Source: Dastarcus helophoroides (Eukaryota > Arthropoda > Insecta > Coleoptera > Bothrideridae). From it: a DNA stretch of 64,000 nucleotides. A program made the position numbers and the translations under genes. The stretch spans positions 32,161,431-32,225,430 of the forward strand of contig CM053326.1 in the NCBI GenBank assembly GCA_028583605.1, given 5' to 3'. Positions 37,592-48,600 of the stretch are shown here, one piece after another (position 1 is the stretch's first letter; every line of letters starts with the position of its first letter). The notes under the pieces were generated by a model. That model searched no databases. It saw only the letters and a program-made list of their open reading frames with translations, and had not been told where the DNA came from.

Positions 37592-37975
37592 ATAAAAAGA
37601 ATCGCATGGTGATAAGTCGGGACTATAAGGAGGGTGTTCTAATGTTGGCTAATGCATTTTCTCTAATTTTGGCTGAGGGGGTACGGACATTGCCGTGAAG
37701 CAAAATTAGACTTCTAACAATAAAAAGAATCGCATGGTGATAAGTCAGGACTATAAGGAGGGTGTTCTAATGTTGGCCAATGCATTTTCTCTAATTTTGG
37801 CTGAGAGGGTACGAACATTGTCGTAAAGCAATATTAGACTTCTAACAATAAAAAGAATCGCATGGTGATATGTCGGGATTATAAGGAGGGTGTTCTAATG
37901 TTGTTCAATGCATTTTCTCTAATTTTGACTGAGAGAGTACGGACATTGTCGTGAAGCAAAATTAGACTTCTGACC
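37592..37975 (-). repeat. Three tandem 128-bp units inside the mariner
   Basis: Units start at 37592, 37720 and 37848, each beginning ATAAAAAGAATCGCATGG and containing GGAGGGTGTTCTAATGTTG. They differ by only a few substitutions each. Each unit encodes, on the minus strand, the HDN and PPYSPD-SPCD segments of the transposase. Confidence 0.95.
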
Positions 37976-38195
37976 GAAAATCCAAAAATTCGCGCCTCTT
38001 CCGCCGATATGCACGTTTTGCTTCATCTAATAGCTGGCAGCAGTAAGCAGCATTAACCTTTCCACGATCATGCAGAAAATCGACGTGCACAACTCCTTTA
38101 AAATTCCACAACACTATCGCAAGAACCGATGACGGGCATGGGTTTCATTTTCAACTTAAGTTCGTCCTTCCAAAAATGTTTTGTGCCATTCATAC

Positions 38196-38542
38196 TATAG
38201 CGAAATGAGAATTATAGAATTTAGTACGTAAGAAAATTTTCTAGAAAGATCTGATAAGGGAAAGCGGCCGCGATAATGAAGCAAACGGCAGATAAGCTTT
38301 CCAGAAATTTCGGCAAACGATAAGCCTTATCTGCTGGATTTTTCTAGAATCGGGAAACGAGAACTATATAAGGCGGTCGCCTTTCCTCGAGTCAGTGAAT
38401 CAGTCAGTGTGGTTAATTAGTGAGTTAGTAGTTAGAAGTCAATAAGTGAGTCTATTATTCAGTTGTAGTGTTCCGAGTTTAGTTTGGAAATAAAGTGGTA
38501 TAATTCACAAGTGTAATCACTCGAACCGATAAGCCCGCAATA
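38196..38542 (+). mobile_element. Solo LTR, family G (Gypsy-like), copy 3, nested in mariner
   Basis: A 347-bp LTR flanked by a perfect 4-bp TSD, ATAC (38192-38195 and 38543-38546). The ends have decayed from TG...CA to TA...TA. It keeps the GCGGCCGC block (about 38264), a TATATAA box (38365-38371), and AATAAA (38489-38494) near the 3' end. It is plus-oriented, opposite to the other two copies, and it post-dates the mariner it interrupts. Confidence 0.9.
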
Positions 38543-38846
38543 ATACACTTGAGTTGCCTTCAAACAAGTATCCTTAAACTGTGCTTCTGCTCTATGAAGA
38601 ATTTTAGGCGGGCTTTACACCTTTAACGGCAAGAAATTATTGAATAATAATGCGCTGCACAACGTGCAGATGAACCTCTTGCTCACTCATTGTATTTAAA
38701 ACAGACAAACGTCAAAAACGGGATTTGCTTGAGCGCAGGAAGTCACGTGATATCCCCACCTACCATGTCTAAGAGCATGCGCACACTCCCGACACCCTCA
38801 TGGCGACATGATAGGAATTCCGGTTCATATTTGATTAACCCTCGTA

Positions 38847-38930
38847 TCTGTTGTTGTTTTAATCATTAATAAAGTTTAATAGTTATAAATATTGAAGAAT
38901 TCTACAAAGTAAGGGTTAGAAATGTCAACA
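38847..38930 (+). mobile_element. PLE family 3 3'-end fragment, inverted, right of mariner
   Basis: Inverted relative to the left fragment: GTTGTTGTTTTAATCATTAA, TAAAGTTTAATAGTTATAAA and AAGTAAGGGTTAG match minus-strand 22205-22300. With 37378-37440 it makes a PLE palindrome interrupted by the mariner. Confidence 0.75.
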
Positions 38931-38935
38931 CTGAA

Positions 38936-39799
38936 TTTTGAAAGAAATGCCGAAATTTCAAAAATAAGACCAAATTTTTAGGAAAAATTTAACCTGAAGA
39001 GAAAAGAAAAACGATTTTTTGAAAAATGCCGCCAAAATTTCTACAAAATATTCAAGATTTCCAAAACATTGACCAATTTTGAGACAAAAAAGTAGAATTA
39101 TTAGTATAAAGTAACAATTTAAGAAAACACGAATTATGAAGAAAAATGCAATTTCAGAAAAAATCGAAAGGTTTGGAAAATCAGATTTAAAAGAGAAACC
39201 GAAAATCCCAACATGTCGAAAATTGGGATAAAGTCACTATTTCCAAAGATCGAATTCTGTGAAAGAACATGCAAAATTTTCAGAAAGTCGAATTTTGATA
39301 AAAAAGACGAAATTTTGAAAAATATTTTTCTTAAAAAATTTTGTAATTATCCTTATTATATTCTATCCATATATTATACTCATGGAACCGAGCTATTATC
39401 ATTATATATTTTTTAATCTTATTTTATTTAAATTCTGAATACTTAAATTTCCCCAAAAAATATGAATTTATAGGAATCTTATTCTTGAACTGGCGCAAAA
39501 ATATTTTTTTCAAAATTTTAAATTATTTCTCAACATCGCAATCTACTTTAGAGAAAATAAACCAATTTGGGAAGGTCAAACTTTCAGGAAAAAGTCAGTT
39601 TCGAGGAAAAAAAACATCGCATTTGATATTCAAATTGCAACTTTTGGAAAGTCAAATTTAAAAAGTAAAAATTTTCAGAAAAATGCGAATAATAAGAAAA
39701 ATAGTGGAATTTCTAAAAAAGGCTCTTTTTGAAAGAGAATAAGAGGGAGTGTTCAAAATAAAGTCGAAAAGGGTTATTTTAAGAGAAAAAGTTCAAAGT
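38936..39799. repeat. Degenerate AT-rich quasi-repeat, A-phase
   Basis: GAAAAATGCAATTTCAG and AGAAAGTCGAATTTTG phrases. The ORF at 39213 is a repeat translation. Confidence 0.6.
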
Positions 39800-40690
39800 T
39801 CGAGAAAAAGGCAAATTTCGAAAGAAAAGTCGAAATTGACACAAATATTTAAATATGGAATTTTGAGATAAAACTCAAAATTTCGAGAAAAATGCAAACC
39901 TTACAAAACCGTCAAAATTTCTGGCAAATCGATTAGTAAAAGGTTGAAATTTTCAAAGCAAAGCCCAATGTTAAGAAAATTTTGGTCGAAATTTCGAAAA
40001 AAAATTCGAAATTTTATAGAGAAAATCAAATATTAAGAAAAAAAAATAATTTTGCGAAGAAAGCCTAACCAAAAAATTAAATAAAGATGTTTTACAGAAA
40101 GTTAGGTTTTGAGAGAATAGTCAAATTTTGAGAAATAACTTGAGATTCCCCAAGGCATAAGCAATCAGATTTTGAGGTAAGTCAAATTTCTGAAAAAAGA
40201 GGTATTTTGAGAAAAATATTGAAATGTCGAGAAAAAAAACAATTTTGGAGGTAGAAATCTAAAATCCTAAACGAATCTTGGAAAAACAAAACGAAATTTT
40301 GAGCAAACGATTGATATTTTGGGAAAAATCATAATTTGGAGAAAAAAGTCGAAATTCAGTATTAATTTGAGATTTCTCAGACAGTCATATTGTCATAATT
40401 CGGAAAAAATAATATATTCTGTATCTAGTAACGAAAGCAAAACATTCCCGGACGATAATGTAAATTGTGGCCGAGGCGTTAGTAGAGGTTAACAAACTTA
40501 GAAGTTCGGGAATGTGCTTTTACTACGAGCTACACATACTATTTTTTTCTAAAATCGCAATCAATATTACCTAAAGAAGGAATTTTTATAAATTCATGAC
40601 ATTTTTCATTGTTATTTACTTTTCTATGAAATCGCGCGTTTTCTTGGCAATCGCTGTTTGTTTCTTGTGAACCTTATTGTACCTTCGAGA
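39800..40690 (+). repeat. Segmental duplication, copy 1
   Basis: Collinear with 47550-48600 over the A-phase repeat (AAAGCCCAATGTTAAG, ATCCTAAACGAATCTTG, TTGTCATAATTCGG) and on into a GC-richer tail (CATTCCCGGACG, TTGTGGCCGAG, TACTACGAGCTACACATAC, TTTCTATGAAATCG). The copies are diverged but alignable, and the tail is clearly not low complexity. Confidence 0.85.
40427..40535. repeat. Hairpin-type MITE-like segment
   Basis: GTAACGAAAGCAAAACATTC then CCGGAC is imperfectly inverted at the right end, which reads GTTCGGGAATGTGCTTTTAC then TAC. It is about 100 bp and GC-richer than the surroundings. The same structure is at 48357-48462 in the duplicated copy. Confidence 0.55.
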
Positions 40691-40717
40691 TCTGCTTGAA
40701 TCTAATGACCTTTCATG

Positions 40718-40822
40718 AGTATCTCTCTGAAGATGATAGCTTGGCTGTCGAAACTCGTTAGTTCAACCTTTGTTGTATTTTTTAATCTTTCTGGGCTTAG
40801 GGGACAAGATTTGTATTTTAAT
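40718..40822 (+). mobile_element. Ribozyme family 1, copy C (right arm only)
   Basis: Carries the hammerhead-like segment at 40723-40763: CTCT, CTGAAGA (40727-40733), stem II GATAGC/GCTGTC with one wobble, GAA, and a stem III changed to ACTCGT. The 3' side of stem I (AGTT) has decayed. The right part, TTGTTGTATTTTTTAATC then GGGGACAAG, matches the other copies. No left arm is present. Confidence 0.75.
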
Positions 40823-40829
40823 TCTCCAG

Positions 40830-41450
40830 TAAAGGTTTGAGAAAAAAATTTTTTGAGAAACTTTACGAAAAAAGTCAAAGTTTCTTCCTTTCAAATATTT
40901 ATTTTCTAATGACTGCCTGAGTCACGAAAGACAAGCTCTTTATCCAATCGCAGAAAATGTACAATGTTGAGAAAAACGTAAAACTTTTAAAAAAACGTAA
41001 GTTGGAACTTCCAAAAAGTTGAATAAAAAATAAATATGAAAATTTTCTCCCATTTTTGAATTGATAAGTATTATTTTTAACATGTTTACTTGTTTATCAA
41101 AAAATCGACCAAACGTCGAGAAAATGACAAATTTTGATAAACAATGTAGAATTTTCAAAAAGGTCAAAAATTTCATAAAATGTCTAATTTTGAGGAATGG
41201 CCTCGATTTCTGGAAAAAGCGACGAATTTTGGCGATAAAAATTTTAAAATTTGGAAGGCATACTTTGATAACATAAGTCGAATTTTAGGAATAAATTCAA
41301 AATTTCAAAAGGAAAAAAATTTGAAAAAGATCGAATTTTGTGAGAAAAGTCTAAATCTCGAGACAATGTCAAAATTTCAAGGAGAAGACGAACTTTGAAG
41401 AACAAAAAAATGAAAATTATTGAAAAAGCTTCCAGCACTTGAGAATATAA
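40830..41450. repeat. Degenerate AT-rich quasi-repeat, A-phase
   Basis: GAGAAAAAGTCAAAG and TTGAAAAAGATCGAATTTTG phrases. Overlapping ORFs on both strands are repeat translations. Confidence 0.6.
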
Positions 41451-41592
41451 ATTTTAGGTTGGCTGCTTAAGTGAGATGGGAATGAAAGGCCCACTCTGTC
41501 GTATTCTAGCCAGTTAGTAGTAAGTGTTCTTAGGTAGGGCAGCTATGGACCACTCGTTCTCGTTATATGGACCCCAGGTTAAGAAACGCTGA
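41451..41592. mobile_element. Terminal fragment of a hAT-like element
   Basis: Ends in GGACCCCAGGTTAAGAAACG then CTG. Inverted, this reads CAGCGTTTCTTAACCTGGGG, a form widely seen at hAT termini. The preceding segment (GTCGTATTCTAGCC) echoes the inverted-repeat edge at 31860. No left end or transposase found. Confidence 0.5.
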
Positions 41593-41623
41593 TGTAGACG
41601 AGATTGCTGATGTTTGCTAGTAT

Positions 41624-41786
41624 TATACAGGGTGGAACATAAATAATGGTACACAGAGCAAGAGTGGATTTTTCGTATAAAAATAATATCATTTAGCTAT
41701 ATTTACTGTATACCAAAAGTTGATATTAACGGAGATACAGCATGTCAAAGTTGAAAAAAAATTTCGATTTTGGTCCACCCTGTATA
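41624..41786. mobile_element. 163-bp MITE with TATACAGGGTGGA ends
   Basis: Perfect 13-bp terminal inverted repeats, TATACAGGGTGGA (41624-41636) and TCCACCCTGTATA (41774-41786). Ends with ACAGGGTG are common on insect Tc1/mariner-type elements. Lone copies of the same motif appear near 43796 (CACCCTGTAC) and 49870 (CACCCTGTATA). Confidence 0.75.
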
Positions 41787-42680
41787 AATTGAAAAAAAAA
41801 TTCTTAAGTTGATTGCATTAATGTTACTTCACGGAAAATCACATTCACCTACCTTTAAAATAAGTTATAATTTTCACCGTATTACAAGTTCTCTAACATG
41901 CTGTTTGTTAAATAACTTCAATATAAGGATACTGACTAATTAATTTTATTACTTTCTTTAGTTATTTTATAGGTAAACATGTTCTGGAATTTACAATATG
42001 GTGGAAATTGCAACTTATTTTATTTGTTTTTATTTGAATTTGAAGGTCATATTAGTTCGCGTCCAAACACTTCATCATGGTTATAAATTAATTTTATACT
42101 AATTAAGGCTTTTTTTGTATTTCAGGATGATCTTCAGTAATCGGTGATGTTAATGACTTGGACATCATAAGGACAGTTATCTCGAAATTCGTTAAATTTG
42201 TCATGCCACTGGACCAAAATATGGAAAGGAATCGACATTATAGTTGTAGATGGTAAAATATTTGTCATTTTGATGACGCGATTAATTCACAAAAGATAAT
42301 TTCAAACATTTCTCAAGGCAATAATTATTATAGGTGATTAGCCACTTCCCAATTTTTATTTCATGACCAGATACCTTCATCACTAATGATAAGATACCTT
42401 CGGAAAATGCTTCTTTTTTCATGTTGATATCTGATAGTATTTATAGATTGATTTGTGTTAATAAAGGCCTATATTTTCAATTGTATTTTATTTTAATAGT
42501 AAGTCACCCACCATAATAAAATTTTAACATGGATGTTAAACAGCAATTGTTCATATACTGAAAGGCTAATTGCCGCAAATCGATCCAGACAGTGTGTGTT
42601 GGCAAAGATTAGTTTTATAATTAATAAAATAACTAAATACAACAGCATATCGGTGTAATAGGATCAGGGTATACCCCCCT
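41787..42680. other. Unassigned sequence
   Basis: Nothing recognised. Confidence 0.4.
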
Positions 42681-43310
42681 ATTTTTCCTTTATTTTTGAA
42701 AATAAAATTTTCAAATTTTCTATCCTTGATTTACTTATAAAATGTCATATTTTGACCCAAAAATTACATTCCTGCTGCTGTCACATCAGAATACCTAAAA
42801 AAGTTGAAGGATAATTTTAAAAATTCGGGAATTCAGGGTTAACATTTAAAGTAAAAACAAAATTTTGGGGAAAATATCGAAACATTTAAATCAAATTTGA
42901 GAGTTCTAGAAAAAAGTGGCAATTGAAAGGGCAAAGTACAAATTTTGAATTATGAGAAAAAAAACCCCGAATTTTCAAAAAACTCATATGATTTCAAAGA
43001 AAAATTATTGTTTTGAATATCAAGCAAAAATTTATAGGAAAAAATCAAAATCATATATTTGTAATATAAGATTTCCGAAAAAGCACTTAAAAAATGTTCT
43101 TGAAGTGCAGAAACTATTCATAATGTTCAAGGAAAGAGTACAGCGGGCATTACGAAACTAAAATTAACAATTTGAAATGAATTCGGATGATTTATTTGCG
43201 AATTTCAAGGCTAAACTAAAGCAACAACAAAAAATAAGATAATGTTTCAGGATTAAAGTGGAAATTTCAAAATAAAATTAAAACCTCCAAAGTAGAAATT
43301 TCTAGTTTAA
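42681..43310. repeat. Degenerate AT-rich quasi-repeat, A-phase
   Basis: AAATATCGAAACATTT and AAAGTGGAAATTTC phrases. No coding signal. Confidence 0.5.
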
Positions 43311-43320
43311 AGTGATAATT

Positions 43321-46300
43321 AGGGACCGGATTTTAGGTAAAATCTTATGATCCTACCTTTTAACCTTTCTTCGGCGTTTTTAATGCGTTATTGTCTAAAT
43401 TTTAATTTTGCTTGTTTTTTTGCCTTTTTATACATGATTTCGACCCACTTTCCAAAAATTTCATGCCTATTTATCCTTTAGTATGGGTTTAACCTCAGTA
43501 AGGATTTTTGATAATACTTTTTTTTACAATAAATTTGCTTGTCACTTTTTAAACAATAAAGATACCAACATTTTTTTATTCCAAATTTATTCAGAAAAAT
43601 TAGCTCCTTTTAAATATGCAAAAATATGGGTACTTTTTGGGAAAAAAATGCCAATGACCTCATTACTTTAGTTTTTAAATATGGAAAAATATGCAAATAT
43701 ATGCAAATTTGTCTTTAAAAAGGATCTTTCTCAATCCAATTTAGGAATCTTTTTCTAGATTCCTTGTAATAGAGCTGGGACATCTAGTTTCGCTCACCCT
43801 GTACATTTACACTCCTGAAGAATTAAAGCAGAAATATGTACCTACTTAACAAAATAAAGCAACAAAATAGAAATTTGATTCATCACAATAACAATAAGAA
43901 GGTTCAAGCATTTTTCAAGAAAAGTAATTTAACAAAAATTACTCGTATCAGCCACCCAATCACCTTTAATTTTTGCCAATAACAAAAAATAATTTTAATT
44001 ATTTACATAACAATTAAATATCCTACAAACTGGCCTCGAAAAGTTAAAATAAAATTTTTGAAATTTAATTTCAGAATTTCGACCTTTTTTGGAGATTTTA
44101 AATTCGAATTAGGTTTTGTCAAATTCGAATTATTTCTATATATTTTATTTTTTTCTCAAAAAATCTTGAGTTTCAAATGCTCATTTTTATTTTAAACTCA
44201 CAAATATTTTCTTAAAATGTTTGCTCTTTCTAGAAATCTGGAAGTTTAGCGGGAATTCTTATGAAAAATGTCATATTAAAATTCTGAACTTTTGGTTTTT
44301 TTGAATTTGGAATATTAATTTGAAATGTTTAGAAAAGTCTTCATAAGTCGTTTCGGAAAAAGTTGAATTACGAATACATTTAAATAAAAAAACACACCGA
44401 GTTCATTAACATTTCTCAAAATGTCAGCTTTTTTAGAAATTTTTAACTTCCGATGCCAATATTTTTGGTTTTTTTAAACTTGACATTCTAGTAATACGTT
44501 GACATTTAAAATCATTATCTATATCTCGAGAAAAAATAAGCCATAATTACTTGGAAAAAAGGTTTAAAGTCAAAATTTTCGAAAAAGAAAAAGACAAATT
44601 ATAAAAATTGAAACGCAATTACGAATTTTCAAAAAAAATCTCCAAACGAAAATATTAAATCTGTTAACAAAAACTATTAAAATTTAACATTTGTTTTGGA
44701 GCAAAATTTAGAAAAAAAACACTAAGGTTTCTTGCAACTTTTACTGTTTTTTTTAAATCCCCACTGAAAATATTTTGAAAAAGGTTTAAACGTCAAAAGA
44801 GAAATGTCTGTATATTTTAAAGAACTCTGATTTTTGAGCCATAGCCAATGTTAATATTTTTAAACGAAAAACTGAAATTGTTGAAACAATTTTTTTATTT
44901 CGACTTTAATCTTGGCAATTTTAAACTCGAAAAGTTCAAAAAAATTTTGTAAATCAAGTTTTTTGCAAAATATGAGTTAGAAGTCGAAATGTTGTGATTA
45001 AAAGTAGAAAAATTTTTAATTAAAGTCAAAATTTGGTAACTAAGATAGAAATTTCAAAATTGAATTTGAAACGTCAAACTTTTGAAGTTTTTACCTGGAA
45101 GTCGAAATTTTAAGATAAATAAATCGAATTTCTGGAATCGAAATCGAAATAGAAAAAAAATGAACCTCATAATAAAAAAATTTTGACTCTCTTAATAATA
45201 AGGTTAAAATTTTCCAAAGAATTGAAAATTTCTACTTAAACTGCTTTAAACTATGAAAAACATTCTGAATTTTCCAGTTTAAAAATGTTCGAATTTTGTG
45301 TAGACGTCTATCAAAGGATCGATATTTTAGAGAAAATTTTCAGATACAATTCCTAGAAAAAAATTTTTTAATGTCTTCCCAAATTGTGGCTTTATAAGAG
45401 ATTTTGAATTTTTAGTAAAGAGTCAACATTTTATTCAAATAACTTAAACCTTAAATTTTTATTTTTGAAAATTGTAAAAATTATATCATAAAATACAAGT
45501 TTTTCTATAAAATTCGTGTTAAATTGCAAAATATCGTTTATATATATTTCGAGTTTATTTTGGTGGAACCGATTGGTCCTTAACTATCTTCAAAAATTGA
45601 AATACAGAACTTGACCCCTAAAACCAAAAAAGATTAAAAAACACAGCAAAGGTTGCTCTAAGCGTTTCAACAGCCAAGCTATCATCTTCAGAGAGTTTAT
45701 ATTAAAATTTCAATTTTTTTTAAATTGCTTTCTTTCTCAAAATGGCAGCTTAAGACTAATTTTTGAACATGCAAAATTCTACATTGTTTTTATAAAACTT
45801 AAACCGTAAGATCGAAAATTCGAATAAAAAAGAAGACATTTCAAGAAAAGTTTAAATTATTTAAAAAAAATCTTAACAATTCAAACTTGACCTTGAAATG
45901 TTGGATTTTTTCTCGAATTTTCGACTTTTAGTTTTAAAACTTTGATTTTTTTCGGAAAGTATAGGTGTCAAACGAAACCTCAGATTTGACAATAAAAATT
46001 TTAAGAAAAAAATTCGAATACTTGAGTTTAAAATAAAAATGTCAAGATTTTGGTGACAATTAGAGAATAAACTCCAAATTTTAGGAATTTATTTATTTAG
46101 AAATATTATACTTCCTTGGAATATCCCAAGTATAACCTAAAATTTAATTTTTTCTCAAAATTTCTTGTGAACACTTTATCATTTTGATACGATTTATCAA
46201 AATTTCTCTTGAAAAATGAAAATGTTAAATCTAACTTGTAATTTTGGTCTTTTAATGACAAAAGTTTTACTTTAATATTGAAATTTTAACATTTAATTTG

Positions 46301-46479
46301 TAGCTGGGAATAAAATAATGTTCTAAATGGCCAAGAAATCTTTTTCTTCTTAATTGCGGTTTTCACCTTGTTTAGAGTACTTTACCTTTTTGATGCCTTT
46401 GTAGGCCGTTCGTTTTTGCCTAATTTAATATGTTGCTCACCTTTTTACCTTATTTAATTGTGTCTAAAATCCGGACTCT
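43321..46479. mobile_element. 3.2-kb TIR element with perfect 10-bp TSD
   Basis: The left end, AGGGACCGGATTTTAGG, and the right end, inverted AGAGTCCGGATTTTAGA, agree at 14 of 17 positions. The direct repeat AGTGATAATT flanks both ends (43311-43320 and 46480-46489). Subterminal TACCTTTTAACC-like motifs lie at both ends. The interior is mostly quasi-repeat (about 44040-46300), with a CACCCTGTAC end at 43796 and ribozyme family 1 copy D nested at 45558-45697. No transposase is visible. A 10-bp TSD fits Mutator-like elements (9-10 bp) better than hAT (8 bp), but the superfamily is not established. Confidence 0.75.
45558..45697 (-). mobile_element. Ribozyme family 1, copy D (one arm), nested
   Basis: On the minus strand: CTCT, CTGAAGA (45685-45691), stem II GATAGC/GCTGTT, GAA, ACGCTT (a weakened stem III, one base shorter than in copy B), AGAG (45656-45659). 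It then runs through CAACCTTTGCTGTG and the GGTTCCACC end. It is flanked by quasi-repeat on both sides and has no second arm. Confidence 0.75.
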
Positions 46480-46489
46480 AGTGATAATT

Positions 46490-47160
46490 TTCGAAAAAGA
46501 TATAGATAGAAATAAGTTTTGAGATGAAAAAGTTTCTAAATAAACAACACAATTAAAATGCTCTTGAAATGTGAAGAGTCAATTTTTTGCCACAAAATTT
46601 CGACAGTGAGTAGAAAAAGTCGATAGATATTTGGAGTTTGAAATCAAGTTTCTAGGAAAAACAGTAAAACCGTGAATTTTAAAGGATTTGGGAAAGAAAA
46701 CCGACCATTGATAAAAAAAGTTCTCGTAACATCCGAAAAAAAGTGCGAGATTAAAAACGTTTCAAAAAATCAAATTTAAAGTAAAAGTAAAGACACACCA
46801 TAATATAATGTGGCCATTTTATTACCTTTTAAGCTATCTACCTTCAAATTTTATGGAGTCACAAATTTAACTTTCGTAAAAAATTGTCAACAGACATCTT
46901 ATTAACAAATTCGGCCAACAAATTTTCAAGAATATCCGTCTTTAATTATTACTCTCTTAGACTAAAAACTCAGGATTTATAAGCGTTAAATTTTATAATG
47001 ACAATTGAAATGGGAAATATTATTTAATATTTTTTTTAATCATAAATAAATCCCAATTTCATCATTTGGTTAAAGTATACAGAAATATCTTGTAATTAGA
47101 TGTTAAGCCACATTTGGAAAATATATCCTTAAATCACGCAAATCGTACCTTTGATTAACA
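46490..47160. repeat. A-phase quasi-repeat, then unassigned sequence
   Basis: A-phase phrases to about 46800. Beyond that AT-rich non-repetitive DNA with nothing recognised. Confidence 0.45.
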
Positions 47161-47189
47161 CTAGGAGCACCGAATCATAAAGGTAAAAT

Positions 47190-47470
47190 ACACAATAACT
47201 TTCTCGCCTACTTATTTGAAACCCAGTTTGTCACAAACGATGGTGCTCACGTGTGGCAGCCGCGCTCGCAAGATATAACACCACTGGACTTCCTCTTTGG
47301 AGAACTATTAAGGAGCATGTTTTTGGTACGACTTCTGCATAAAAGGAATATTGCTAGGAAAAATCAGATGTTCTTAAAAAAGTTACTCAATCCGAAATTT
47401 TAAAACATCCCTTTAAAAGTACTGAAACAGAAGAGCGCCATTTCGAACACTTGTTATTATTTGTCAATTA
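47190..47470 (+). pseudogene. Tc1/mariner-superfamily transposase C-terminal fragment
   Basis: The plus-strand frame reads VTNDGAHVWQPRSQDITPLDF then LFGE. This matches the end of transposases that carry the RSPDLTPLDFFLWG block, which precedes the last catalytic acidic residue. It continues with an imperfect tail that includes TEERHFEHLL (about 47430), like the NGGHFEHLL ending of the family. The Trp of LWG and the Pro of SPD are changed. There is no N-terminal part. A second short piece with the same DNA (GACTTCTTCTTTGGAGAAC) sits at 48876-48918. Related to the split transposase at 61244-63257 by type, not necessarily by family. Confidence 0.7.
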
Positions 47471-47549
47471 TTTTATTTTTCTATTACTTAATATGATTAA
47501 TTGTTGAAGCTTTTATTGCCTAGATCTAAATTCCTGCTATAAAAAAAGT

Positions 47550-48600
47550 CCACATTTCGAGAAAAAGGCAAATGTCGAATAGAGAAGTCGAAATTGAAAG
47601 AAATATTTAAACATGGAATTTTCAGATGAAAATCAAAATTTCGAGAAAAATGCAAATCTTACAAAGCTGTTAAAATTTCTGGCAAGTCAATTAGTGAAAG
47701 GTTGAAATTTTCAAAACAAAGCCCAATGTTAAGAAAAATAACATAATTTCGGTCAAAATTTCGAAAAAAAAATTCAAAATTTTTCAAAGAAAATCAAATT
47801 TCAAGAAAAAAGATAAATTTTGCGAATAAAGCCGAAATTAAAAAATTAAATGAACATTTCTTACAGAAAGTTAAAAGAAGGTCAAATTTTGAGAAATAAC
47901 TTGAGATTCCCTGAGACATAAGCAATCACATTTTGAGAAAGTCAAATATCCGAAAAAAGAGGGATTTTGAGAAAAATATTGAAATGTCGAGAAAAATACA
48001 ATTATGGAGGTAGAAATCCAAAATCCTAAGCGAATCTTGAAAAAATAAATCGAAATTTTGAGCAAACGATTGACATTTTGGGAAACATCATAATTTGGAG
48101 AAAAAAGTCGAAATTCAGTGTTAATTTGAGATTTCCTAGACACCCATATTGTCATAATTTGGAAAAAATAAAAAAATGTCAAGAAATAAACAATTTTGGA
48201 GGCAGAAATTCAAAATCTTAAACGCATCTTGGAACAAAATTCAAAATTTCGAGAAAAATATTGACATTTTGGAAAAAATTATAATTTGGAGAAAAAAGTC
48301 GAAATTCCCAGGGACAGTCATATTGTCATAATTTGGAAAAAATAATATATTCTGTATCTAGTTACAAAAGCAAAACATTCCGGGACGGTGATGTAAATTG
48401 TGGCCGAGACGTTAGTCGAGGCTAACAAACTTAGAAATCGGGGAACGTGCTTTTACTACGGGCTACACATACTATTTATTTCTAAAATTTCAGTCAATAT
48501 TACTTAAATGAGAAATTTTTATAAATTCATGACATTTTTTATTGCAATTTAGTTTTCTATGAAATCGTTTCCTTGACAATCACTATTTGTTTCTTGTAAT
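47550..48600 (+). repeat. Segmental duplication, copy 2
   Basis: Counterpart of 39800-40690. It differs by an internal tandem duplication of about 190 bp: 47984-48172 and 48173-48350 both contain CATAATTTGGAGAAAAAAG, then TTGTCATAATTTGG and AATTTTGGAGG-like phrases. This accounts for the greater length of this copy. Confidence 0.85.
48357..48462. repeat. Hairpin-type MITE-like segment, second copy
   Basis: Same inverted structure as 40427-40535 (AAAGCAAAACATTCCGGGAC ... GGGGAACGTGCTTTTACTAC), inherited with the segmental duplication. Confidence 0.5.

Larger units (their letters stand above)
37441..38844 (-). mobile_element. Mariner element (minus strand), degraded, with nested solo LTR
   Basis: The left end, CGAGGGTAAATCAAATATG then AACCGGAATT, is mirrored at the right end, where ...TCCGGTTCATATTTGATTAAC then CCTCG runs to 38844, followed by TA (38845-38846). 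On the minus strand, coding remnants include HDNVR and LEHPPYSPDISPCD, the second and third catalytic Asp regions of a mariner transposase. The region carrying these is triplicated (37592-37975), and a solo LTR interrupts the element at 38196-38542. After subtracting both, only about 0.8 kb of mariner remains, so there is also an internal deletion. The copy at 58407-59899 shares the same ends. Confidence 0.88.

Noticed and set aside
37378..38930. Reading the outer inverted PLE pieces as long terminal inverted repeats of the mariner
   Set aside because: The same sequence occurs without mariner at 22200 and attached to a GIY-YIG gene at 50045, so it belongs to a PLE.
47871..48182. 103-residue minus-strand ORF
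   Set aside because: Lies in the A-phase quasi-repeat of the segmental duplication; its Phe/Ser/Ile-rich product follows from the repeat.
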